Made by a program: the position numbers and the translations under genes. This document shows positions 7,038 to 13,847 of a DNA stretch of 34,770 nucleotides, piece by piece (the stretch's first letter is position 1; each line of letters begins with the position of its first letter). This stretch comes from Cyanobacteriota bacterium (GTDB lineage: Bacteria; Cyanobacteriota; Cyanobacteriia; Cyanobacteriales; Microcoleaceae), in the NCBI GenBank assembly GCA_025362325.1, contig JANYGO010000250.1, forward strand, positions 1-34,770, in the 5' to 3' direction. The notes under the pieces were generated by a model. That model saw only the letters and a list, made by a program, of their open reading frames with translations. It was not told the origin of the DNA and did not search any database.

Positions 7038-7664
7038 GTTTTGAGTGGTAAATTTTGAATTAATTTAGAATTTTTTGTGAGGTTTCTACTAAAAACTTAG
7101 TTGGCGCGCGATCGCTAATCTGCTGAAACCCGGTTTCTTCATATATTTTTCGTAACTAAACGCCAAACTCGTAGAAACCGGGTTTCTAGCCCCCAACCCG
7201 CGAACTGGGTGCGCAATATCAACCTTACTAATCAGGAAAAATCTAAAATCTAAAATCGTATCCCACATTCCGCACTGTCAACTGTCACAATCGGTTTTTA
7301 CTTATTTTGATCGAGCAATTAAACTATAAATTAGATGTTTATACCGTATATTAACGGATAAAAATCATTATAAAGTATAATTTATCACTTTAAAAAAGAT
7401 GGTTGTGGGTAATTATTCTGTGTGACTCGATCGCGGATGGGAATGTGGGTTGTATTGATGCCACAGGCGATCGCACACTGCCCTTTCCCAACCAAATTCC
7501 GGATCTTGACATCAGCAGTTTGAGAATAGCTATAATAAGATACAACAGTGGCAGGGAATAACACAATTATTAAAGCGTGCCCAGCCTGCGATCGGGGAAA
7601 CTATCGTTAAGACAGTAAGCAATCTACCAGCTTTCGTCAAGTCTTACAACTACTTATCATCCCC
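7038..7664. other. Intergenic, 627 bp, with one paired-hairpin repeat
   Basis: No credible ORF. It holds the GAAACCCGGTTTC repeat pair (7125-7186), a short run of TCTAAAA heptamer-like units near 7240-7258, and an AT-rich block at 7315-7400 that could include promoter elements for the secreted CAP-RTX gene. The latter is not specific enough to place boxes. Confidence 0.5.
7125..7186. repeat. Paired inverted repeat, GAAACCCGGTTTC
   Basis: GAAACCCGGTTTC (7125-7137) and its exact reverse complement GAAACCGGGTTTC (7174-7186) are offset by 49 bp. Each arm is itself nearly palindromic. A second copy with the same architecture (offset 50 bp) is at 20615-20677, which shows that the pair, not just the 13-mer, is the repeated unit. 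Confidence 0.85.
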
Positions 7665-8999
7665 ATGCTCGAACAAATACAAACTTCCGCCGCTCAGTCT
7701 GTGGACATTTTAACAGGAGAGCGATCGGCTTCTAAAATCGCACCAAATACAACCAATCAAAACTTTATTTATAAAGTTTTAGAACTCACGAACATAGAAC
7801 GCGGCAAATTAAGTTTGCCCCCCCTAACCTTAAATACTCAATTACTCAGTGCCGCGCAAACTCAGAGCCAAAATATGGCACTGCAAGACTTCTTTTCCCA
7901 TACCGGAAAAGATGGTTCGTCAATGGGAAGTCGGATTACTGCAACGGGCTATAAATTCAGCTCGGCAGCAGAAAATATCGCTGCGGGATCTTCTACACCG
8001 GAACAAGTTGTATCATCGTGGATGAACAGCCCCGGCCACCGCACGAACATTCTCAACCCCAATCTCAAAGAGATTGGCATCGGTTACTATTTCTTAGCCA
8101 ACGATACTGGCAGTGTCAATTACAATCACTATTGGACTCAAGATTTTGCTACTTCCCTTGACGGTAGTGTCAATCCCGCACCGATACCAACTCCAACTCC
8201 AACTCCAACTCCAACACCCGTACCAACTCCAACACCTGTACCAACTCCAACTCCAACTCCAACACCCAGCACATTAGTCTCGATTACTTCGCCAATACCC
8301 AATGCTACAGGGGACGGCAGCCCGACACCAGCACCCAAGAATACAGCCAGCGGCAGCAATTATTTCCTATCAGATAGTGGCGATTCTCAAATACCTGCAA
8401 CTGCTGCGGGATTGCCAATTTTTGCCCTTTCTGGCAAAGACAATCTCACCGGGACAGAGGGTGCTGATACGATTAATGGAATGCAAGGTGCGGATACCAT
8501 TAACGGCGCAGGCGGCAATGATAGTTTATCCGGCGGTAAAGAATCGGATTTAATTGATGGTGGTGTTGGTAATGATTTTATCAGCGGCAATAACGATAAC
8601 GATCGACTAATCGGATCTGACGGTAACGATACTATTCGCGGCGGCAAAGAAGATGATATCTTGATTGGCGGTAATGGCGACGATTTGTTGGCGGGCGATC
8701 GCGGGCAAGATATTCTGACGGGCGGTGGCGGAAATGATACGTTTATTCTGGCGGGTGGTTTGTCTGCTTCGGCTAGTTTAATTGGTGCGGATGCGATTAC
8801 CGATTTTGCGATCGGGGATAGAATTGGTTTGACTGACGGTATCGGATTTGCAAACTTGACTTTTGAAGCTGTGAGTTTGCAGTTGGATGGAGGCGCAAGC
8901 ATCGCTTCTACGGCGATTAAGTCTGGTAGTAATTATTTAGGAATCGTGCAGGGTGTCAGTCAAAGTCAGCTTACATCTTCTGTTTTTGTCAACGCCTAA
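7665..8999 (+). CDS. Secreted CAP-domain protein with RTX calcium-binding repeats
   Basis: 444 residues. A CAP/SCP (YkwD-like) domain spans about 38-165, with FFSHTGKDG, AENIAAG and SWMNSPGHRTNIL motifs. A (Pro-Thr)n linker at 172-205 is encoded by CCAACT hexamers. RTX nonapeptides (GGxGxDxxx type, e.g. GGNGDDLLAGDRGQDIL) run from about 258 to 361. The C-terminal stretch DAITDFAIGDRIGL is typical of cyanobacterial RTX proteins. No N-terminal signal peptide is present, fitting type I secretion by a C-terminal signal. The CAP domain's molecular role in bacteria is unclear; calcium-dependent folding outside the cell is expected from the RTX part. No secretion genes are adjacent. Single-gene unit ending at a hairpin (9014-9046). 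Confidence 0.9.
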   Translation: MLEQIQTSAAQSVDILTGERSASKIAPNTTNQNFIYKVLELTNIERGKLSLPPLTLNTQLLSAAQTQSQNMALQDFFSHTGKDGSSMGSRITATGYKFSSAAENIAAGSSTPEQVVSSWMNSPGHRTNILNPNLKEIGIGYYFLANDTGSVNYNHYWTQDFATSLDGSVNPAPIPTPTPTPTPTPVPTPTPVPTPTPTPTPSTLVSITSPIPNATGDGSPTPAPKNTASGSNYFLSDSGDSQIPATAAGLPIFALSGKDNLTGTEGADTINGMQGADTINGAGGNDSLSGGKESDLIDGGVGNDFISGNNDNDRLIGSDGNDTIRGGKEDDILIGGNGDDLLAGDRGQDILTGGGGNDTFILAGGLSASASLIGADAITDFAIGDRIGLTDGIGFANLTFEAVSLQLDGGASIASTAIKSGSNYLGIVQGVSQSQLTSSVFVNA

Positions 9000-9013
9000 A
9001 AAACAGCATACCC

Positions 9014-9046
9014 AGATTCCCGACTTCTCCAAGAAGTCGGGAATCT
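9014..9046. terminator. Perfect 15-bp hairpin between convergent genes
   Basis: AGATTCCCGACTTCT-CCA-AGAAGTCGGGAATCT, a perfect stem with a 3-nt loop, lies 15 bp after the CAP-RTX stop and 53 bp from the stop of the convergent EAL gene. There is no T run on either side in the proper position (plus strand is followed by AAAA), so it may be a dispersed repeat that acts as a transcript end or RNA-stabilising hairpin rather than a classical intrinsic terminator. Confidence 0.65.
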
Positions 9047-9098
9047 AAAAACGAGAGCGCTTTACGATCGCACTTCCAGTGAAAGCCAATGGTTAAGC

Positions 9099-10820
9099 TT
9101 AAAAGTGGGTGGCAAGAGGGATAGATGCTGCATCAGACTGAAACGAGTCCTTTAGCAGTTTGGTGATTGTATCAGCGTTAGCAGGGCGACTGAAGTAAAA
9201 CCCTTGACCTTCATCGCAGCCTCGCGCTTGCAGGTAGTCACGCTGCTCCTTGGTTTCAATGCCTTCTGCGGTGATTGTTAATCGCAGACTTTTTGCCAGA
9301 GCAATGATGGCATCAGTAATGGTGGCGCTGTCGGGGTTAGACAGTACATCGTTGACAAACGATCGATCGATCTTGAGCATATTAACCGGAAACCGTTGCA
9401 GGTAGTTGAGGGAAGAATAACCTGTGCCAAAGTCGTCTAGGGCGAGGGACACGCCAAGTTCTCGCAGTTCCGTTAAGATTTTGACCGATCGCTCAATGTC
9501 AGTCATCAAGGCAGTTTCAGTCACTTCCAGTTCTAAATACGCAGCTTCGAGTTCCGTCTCGGCCAAAATTTGGCGAACTATCTCAACCAGATTCGCCTGC
9601 TCAAATTGTCGAGCCGACAGATTCACCGAAATCCGCAGCGCTGGCAGCCCAGCCAGTTGCCAGCTACGGGTTTGAGCGCAAGCCGTTCGCAATACCCATT
9701 CACCAATGGGCACAATCTCACCATTGGCTTCGGCGATCGGAATAAATTTTGCCGGAGAGACCAAACCCTCTGTAGAATGCTGCCAGCGAACCAGCGCCTC
9801 CGTTGCTGTCACCTTTCCGCTGTCGAGGTCGATCAGCGGTTGATAGTAAACCAGTAGTTCGTTACGCTCCAGCGCTCCGCGCAGGCTATTTTCTAACGCC
9901 AGTCGCTCCTGTAACTGAACGTTCATTTCGGGTGAATAAAACTGATAGTGACTCCGCCCTTGCTGCTTTGCCTGATGAAGTGCGAAGTGAGCTTGCTGAA
10001 GAAGTTTCTCTACAGAATTGGTATTTTCTAGATGGTTCAAGGTAATGCCAAGACTGGCGGTGAGGTGGATCGGTTTGCCCTTGATAGAGAAAGGTTTGGT
10101 CAGCGTACTCAGCAGCATTTGGGATACCTTGACCACACTCTCCAGGGAGGGGAGTTCGCTGCGTGCGATCGCAAACTCACCGTCGCCCAAACGCGCCAAG
10201 ACATCTGACCGATCTATGCAGTTTACCACCCGTTGGGAAACGGCTCTAATTAGTAAGTCCCATATCCCAGGCTCCAACGCATGGCGCATCCCTGTGAAAT
10301 CGTCGATACCCAATACCAGCACTGCGACCAGGGGTGAGTGATTTTGAGATCGGGTTTGATTCAGGCGATCGCAGAATAAGTCACGATTTGGCAATCCAGT
10401 CAGTTCATCGTAGTGGGTAATGTAATGAATCAATTCATCTAGTTTGTAAAGCGTTTGTGAGGAATTTGCCATCAGCGTACCGACTTCATCATCAAACTCT
10501 GTGGGTAAATTCGGCAATGTTCTTGTATAGAAGTAGTTTTGTAGAGCCTCCGAGGTTAAGATTACCGGAACCAGGAGGTAGCGTAGCGTATAAAGCGTTG
10601 CTCCCGTACCCGCTAATGTCGCCAGCAGAGCAATCAGCAGAACCCGGACTGATGTCTCTACAGAGTAAGCGTTTGAGGTAAGAAACCAGACCAGTAAGGT
10701 TAGCAAAGGAACGTGAGTGCCTAAAAATGCAACCACCATAATTTTGGCAGTGTAGCTTTTCTTCAGCCAGGGGATATGCCCCAAGGATGAGTATAGGTTA
10801 AGGTTAGGCTTTGGTTGCAT
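9099..10820 (-). CDS. Membrane cyclic-di-GMP phosphodiesterase with degenerate GGDEF and intact EAL
   Basis: 573 residues. Two N-terminal membrane segments (about 27-48 and 58-82) with a very short loop are followed by a HAMP-like linker, then GGDEF (about 135-297) and EAL (about 310-565) domains. The cyclase motif reads GDGEF at 212-216, so diguanylate cyclase activity is unlikely. The EAL side is complete: EAL 341-343, NLSARQF at 400-406, ETALM, DDFGTG 462-467, KIDRSF and AEGIET, indicating hydrolysis of c-di-GMP to pGpG. The degenerate GGDEF may bind GTP as a regulatory module. No periplasmic sensor domain of useful size is present. It likely influences motility, adhesion or matrix through c-di-GMP. 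Monocistronic, convergent with the CAP-RTX gene. Confidence 0.92.
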   Translation of the reverse strand: MQPKPNLNLYSSLGHIPWLKKSYTAKIMVVAFLGTHVPLLTLLVWFLTSNAYSVETSVRVLLIALLATLAGTGATLYTLRYLLVPVILTSEALQNYFYTRTLPNLPTEFDDEVGTLMANSSQTLYKLDELIHYITHYDELTGLPNRDLFCDRLNQTRSQNHSPLVAVLVLGIDDFTGMRHALEPGIWDLLIRAVSQRVVNCIDRSDVLARLGDGEFAIARSELPSLESVVKVSQMLLSTLTKPFSIKGKPIHLTASLGITLNHLENTNSVEKLLQQAHFALHQAKQQGRSHYQFYSPEMNVQLQERLALENSLRGALERNELLVYYQPLIDLDSGKVTATEALVRWQHSTEGLVSPAKFIPIAEANGEIVPIGEWVLRTACAQTRSWQLAGLPALRISVNLSARQFEQANLVEIVRQILAETELEAAYLELEVTETALMTDIERSVKILTELRELGVSLALDDFGTGYSSLNYLQRFPVNMLKIDRSFVNDVLSNPDSATITDAIIALAKSLRLTITAEGIETKEQRDYLQARGCDEGQGFYFSRPANADTITKLLKDSFQSDAASIPLATHF

Positions 10821-11184
10821 AGGACTCGGTTTGAAATTTCAAAGTGGGTAGAGTATCCAGCAGTCTCGTACTAGGTGCGTTGGCTTCAGAAACGGCTTTT
10901 TTAACTAAGGAGCGATCGCCTTAGATTTGACAGATATTTTACAAATCGATCGACAATGCCGGGCCGCGATCGCTTCTGCGATCAAATATCCAAGCGATCG
11001 CCAAACAACAAATATATATACTTACCCTAATCGCATTTCTCAAAAACGTCAATGATCCACGCCAACAATCAATCACCGAAATTGACTTTTTTGAAAGCTA
11101 CAAAATTGCTCGGATTTCAGCTTTTAGTCCGCTACTGATAACTAATAACTAATGAGTGATAACTAAATTACTAAAAGGGAAATT
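10821..11184. other. Intergenic, 364 bp, divergent promoters presumed
   Basis: Separates the minus-strand EAL gene from the plus-strand P-loop kinase gene. It contains several GCGATCGC-type (HIP1) sites near 10910-11000 and an AT-rich stretch at 11005-11030. TAACTAATAACTAATGAGTG-type heptamer repeats are seen near 11138-11166. No ORF or RNA recognised. AAAAGGGA at about 11172-11179 is a plausible ribosome binding site for the kinase gene. Confidence 0.45.
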
Positions 11185-11751
11185 ATGAAGAAAGTAGCCG
11201 TATTTGGAAATGCTGGAGGCGGTAAATCAACTCTCAGCAAGAGATTATCGGAAATAACTGGTTTGCCACTTTACATTTTGGATAAGATTCAATATCAATC
11301 GGGCGGCGCTGAGGTTCCCTACGAAGAATACAAGCGTACCCACGATCGCATTTTGACGACTGACAGATGGATTATTGACGGGTTTGGCTGTATGGAAACC
11401 CTCTGGCCGCGACTCAATGAGGCGGATAGTCTGGTTTTTGTCGATCTACCGCTATACGTGCATTTCTGGTGGGTGACTAAACGAATGATCGCAGGTAGCT
11501 TTAAACCGCCAGAAGGCTGGCCGGAAAAAAGTCCGATCTTGAAGAGTTCAATTAATAGTTATCGCAATCTTTGGTTGTGTTACAAGCATTTGACTCCCAG
11601 ATATCGGGAGTATGCCGATCGCGCTCAAAATACCAAAAGTGTTTATCATATCAGATCCACTAAAGAGATTGCACAATTTTTGGAATCGATATCGCAATTG
11701 ACTGAATGGGGAATCGGGAATGGGGAATCGGGAATGGGGAATAACCAATAA
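11185..11751 (+). CDS. P-loop adenylate kinase-like protein (FlaR/topology-modulation type)
   Basis: 188 residues. The Walker A motif GNAGGGKS is at residues 8-15; LPLYILDKIQY after the first helix, RWIIDGFG in mid-protein and LVFVDLPLYVHFWWVTKRM are characteristic of the adenylate kinase-like family sometimes annotated as DNA topology modulation protein FlaR. The true substrate of the family is not established. The last 16 or so residues (WGIGNGESGMGNNQ) are encoded by GAATGGG/GAATCGG heptamers at 11704-11742, so the natural C-terminus has been replaced or extended by a DNA repeat. Start ATG 11185 has AAAAGGGA at about the right distance. Likely monocistronic and convergent with murQ. Confidence 0.78.
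   Translation: MKKVAVFGNAGGGKSTLSKRLSEITGLPLYILDKIQYQSGGAEVPYEEYKRTHDRILTTDRWIIDGFGCMETLWPRLNEADSLVFVDLPLYVHFWWVTKRMIAGSFKPPEGWPEKSPILKSSINSYRNLWLCYKHLTPRYREYADRAQNTKSVYHIRSTKEIAQFLESISQLTEWGIGNGESGMGNNQ
11704..11742. repeat. Heptamer tandem repeat inside the kinase 3' end
   Basis: GAATGGG and GAATCGG alternate for about 5.5 units of 7 bp. Because 7 is not a multiple of 3, the encoded tail (GIGNGESGMGNNQ) has no simple peptide period. Belongs to the short tandemly repeated (STRR) class known from filamentous cyanobacteria. Confidence 0.8.
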
Positions 11752-11858
11752 CAACTAACAACTGCCAACTTACTAATGACTACTGACTACTGACTACTGC
11801 CAACTGCCAACTGACTACTGACTACTGACTACTGCCAACTGCCAACTGACTACTGACT
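11752..11858. repeat. Heptamer STRR block between convergent kinase and murQ
   Basis: The block consists of CTGACTA, CTGCCAA and related heptamers over about 105 bp, with a longer unit repeated (GACTACTGACTACTGCCAAC appears twice, about 41 bp apart). The murQ stop codon (TAG at 11852-11850) and its last residues lie within it. Confidence 0.8.
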
Positions 11859-12764
11859 AATTGATGCCACAGCCGATCGCAAATTCCCTTGAAACTCGCC
11901 CAAAATTCGATCGCACTCTTCCTTCTCCAAATTAGTCCAGTGCATCATCAAAGCCAGCTTTACAGACTTGCCACTTTTTTCGAGTAAAAAACCCGCTTCA
12001 TCCCGGCCCAAATCAGTCAAATCCTGCAACATCCGCACCGCCCGATCGCGCAATTTCTTATTAGTCACCGCCACATCAACCATCCGATTGCCGTAAACCT
12101 TCCCCAGCTTCACCATTACACCAGTCGAAAGGATATTTAAAGCCATTTTTGTCACAGTACCAGCTTTCAAGCGCGTCGAACCTGCGACTATCTCCGGGCC
12201 AACCAACAACCGAATATCCACATCAGCTTCAAAACTCACTTGTTCGACTGGTACGCAGGCGATAAACACTGTTTTCGCCCCCCGCTGGCGCGCCGCCTGC
12301 AAAGCACCGGCGACAAACGGCGTCGTACCTCCAGCCGTAATCCCCACAACCACATCCTGATTGGTAATGTGACGGTGGGCGATCGACTCCGCCCCATCCT
12401 GGGCCCGATCCTCTAAATCCTCGGAACTCCGTACCAAAGCCCCGGCACCCCCGGCAATTATGCCCTGTACGAGTTCTGGCGCAGTGCAGAAGGTGGGGGG
12501 ACACTCGGCGGCATCCAGTACCCCCAAACGCCCGGAAGTACCCGCACCGACGTAAAACAGGCGGCCTCCTTGACGCAGAGACTCGGCTGCGATGTCGATC
12601 GCCCGGGCTAAATCTTCGCGGGCACGGGCGATCGCACTTAACGTTTGGGCGTCTTCCCGGTTGAACAAGTCCACTAATTCGATCGAGCTGAGTTGGTCTA
12701 AATTCTCGCTGTTGGCATTCACCTGTTCCGTCAGCAGATGCCCCCGTTCTTCCAAATTCTTCAT
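11850..12764 (-). CDS. murQ: N-acetylmuramic acid 6-phosphate etherase
   Basis: 304 residues, full length for the family. MurQ cleaves the lactyl ether of MurNAc-6-phosphate to give GlcNAc-6-phosphate and D-lactate, recycling cell-wall or anhydromuropeptide sugar. The SIS fold carries GAGTSGRLGVLDAAECPPTF at about 73-92 with the catalytic Glu87 (E83 in E. coli), a second Glu at 118 matching E114, VGITAGGTTPFV, and GPEIVAGSTRLKAGT with the sugar-phosphate site. Cytosolic. The last residues (SISQ and the TAG stop) run into an STRR heptamer block. The start ATG at 12764 has a weak AGAAAAG ribosome binding site. Upstream is another STRR block (12775-12853), so any promoter lies in or beyond it. 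No kinase (anmK) or PTS transporter is adjacent. Confidence 0.96.
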   Translation of the reverse strand: MKNLEERGHLLTEQVNANSENLDQLSSIELVDLFNREDAQTLSAIARAREDLARAIDIAAESLRQGGRLFYVGAGTSGRLGVLDAAECPPTFCTAPELVQGIIAGGAGALVRSSEDLEDRAQDGAESIAHRHITNQDVVVGITAGGTTPFVAGALQAARQRGAKTVFIACVPVEQVSFEADVDIRLLVGPEIVAGSTRLKAGTVTKMALNILSTGVMVKLGKVYGNRMVDVAVTNKKLRDRAVRMLQDLTDLGRDEAGFLLEKSGKSVKLALMMHWTNLEKEECDRILGEFQGNLRSAVASISQ

Positions 12765-12774
12765 CTTTTCTCAA

Positions 12775-12966
12775 TTGTTAGTGGTCAGTTGTTAATCGTC
12801 GGTTGTTAATGGTCAGTTGTCAGTTGTTAATGGTCAGTTGTTAATGGTCATTGATTTAGAGAAAAACCGCAGATCAACGCAGATCAACGCAGATACCTTT
12901 CAAATCTTGAGGCGAATGAATGCAATTCAAGTTGACCACTGACCACTGACCACTGACCACTGACTC
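12775..12966. repeat. Three short tandem-repeat blocks upstream of murQ
   Basis: 12775-12853 holds GGTCAGTTGTTAAT-type double heptamers (about five units). 12866-12895 holds three CGCAGATCAA-type units. 12935-12966 holds four to five TGACCAC heptamers ending at the stop of the DUF3110 gene. All three sit in the gap between DUF3110 and murQ, both on the minus strand. Confidence 0.75.
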
Positions 12967-13353
12967 TCACAAAAGTCCTTCGAGTCGTCGGCGAATAGAA
13001 TCTAGTTCGTTTTGGGAAACGTCAGAATCCGGCTCCGGCTCCGGCTCCGGCTCCAAATGCCCTTGGGCTTGCCACTGAGTCTGTGTTACATTGTCTTCTG
13101 GCGGAATCGCTAGCGCGCCCGCCGGCACAAGTTCCCAATCATAATCAACACTATCGCAGAACTCCTTAATTTCTTCATCGTCGATCGCCTCTACAGCAGG
13201 TTCGGGGAAATCCTGAGCTTCCAACATCACGCCAAAGCGGGTGGCGTCGTCTTCTGACTCAAACATCAGAACTTTGTTGCGATCGCCGAGTTGAATGGTG
13301 TGAATTCCCTCATTCTCGGTGCGGGCATTGAAGAGTAAGACGAACACTCGCAT
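12967..13353 (-). CDS. DUF3110 domain protein
   Basis: 128 residues. The start MRVFVLLFNARTENEGIHTI, followed by the segments VLMFESEDDATRFGVMLEAQ and FPEPAVEAIDDEEIKEFC, matches the DUF3110 family, which I know from cyanobacteria and plants and whose function is undescribed. The C-terminal half is acidic with a PEPEPEPD run (about residues 102-109), encoded by GGCTCC repeats, then an amphipathic end (ELDSIRRRLEGLL). Soluble. AGAAGG upstream of ATG 13353 is a plausible ribosome binding site. Divergent from tamB across about 490 bp. Confidence 0.82.
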   Translation of the reverse strand: MRVFVLLFNARTENEGIHTIQLGDRNKVLMFESEDDATRFGVMLEAQDFPEPAVEAIDDEEIKEFCDSVDYDWELVPAGALAIPPEDNVTQTQWQAQGHLEPEPEPEPDSDVSQNELDSIRRRLEGLL

Positions 13354-13404
13354 AAGTTTTAAAGACCTTCTTAACCACCGTTTTTTTATCTTAGAAGCGA
13401 TCGG

Positions 13405-13530
13405 GCGATTTTAGATTTTAGATTTTAGATTTTAGATTGACTGTGGGTTTTAGGAGGTGTGGGGATTTTAGAGTTTAGAGTTTAGATTTTAGGTTGACTG
13501 TGGGTTGTAGGAGGTGTGGCGATTGTAGAT
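13405..13530. repeat. ATTTTAG heptamers and a 56-bp direct duplication
   Basis: Four to five ATTTTAG units are followed by TTGACTGTGGGTTTTAGGAG, GTGTGGGGATTTTAGAG, more TTTAG units, and then a second copy TTGACTGTGGGTTGTAGGAG GTGTGGCGATTGTAGA starting about 56 bp later. The same TAAAATC heptamer class reappears inside tamB. Confidence 0.75.
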
Positions 13531-13666
13531 TAAGTTTGGTAAAGATTTCTGGACTCTGTGCGGCATTGGGGCGTGAATATTGAAGTTTGATCGCGCGATC
13601 GGCACTTCCTACCTCAGTTCTGAGTCTACTAAAGGCAGAAGCCACGCTTGCGAATCACAGAAATTA

Positions 13667-13786
13667 TAAGCTGTACTGGATTTAAATTGCATATTTTCGC
13701 TTACCGATCAAAAATCATCAAATCCTCTCCCCCTCTCCCCCTCTCCCCCTCTAACACCACAGATAATCTAGATGCAGTACAGCTTA
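13667..13786. repeat. 120-bp inverted-repeat element with CT-rich centre
   Basis: TAAGCTGTACTG (13667-13678) is exactly complementary to CAGTACAGCTTA (13775-13786). The inner sequence includes a CCCTCT tract. Size and terminal inverted repeats suggest a small non-autonomous element or a long hairpin in the tamB leader; no target duplication is evident. Confidence 0.6.
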
Positions 13787-13847
13787 CCTGTCTCAAATCG
13801 GCTGATTTCCCCAATTCCTGAATTCTCAAAAGCTCTGAGAAACACCC

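Larger units (their letters stand above)
13354..13847. other. Intergenic, 494 bp, repeat-rich
   Basis: Between the divergent DUF3110 and tamB genes. It contains ATTTTAG heptamers at 13410-13440, a direct duplication of about 60 bp (copies beginning TTGACTGTGGGTT at about 13437 and 13493), a CT-rich tract (CCCTCT units, 13724-13752) and a 12-bp inverted repeat (13667-13678 with 13775-13786). No ORF or RNA gene recognised. Confidence 0.6.

Noticed and set aside
8387..8902. 171-residue antisense frame in the CAP-RTX gene
   Set aside because: Ser/Pro-rich shadow of the glycine/aspartate-rich RTX repeats.
9014..9046. Classical rho-independent terminator
   Set aside because: The stem is perfect but no T run follows on either strand; kept as a hairpin with terminator function uncertain.
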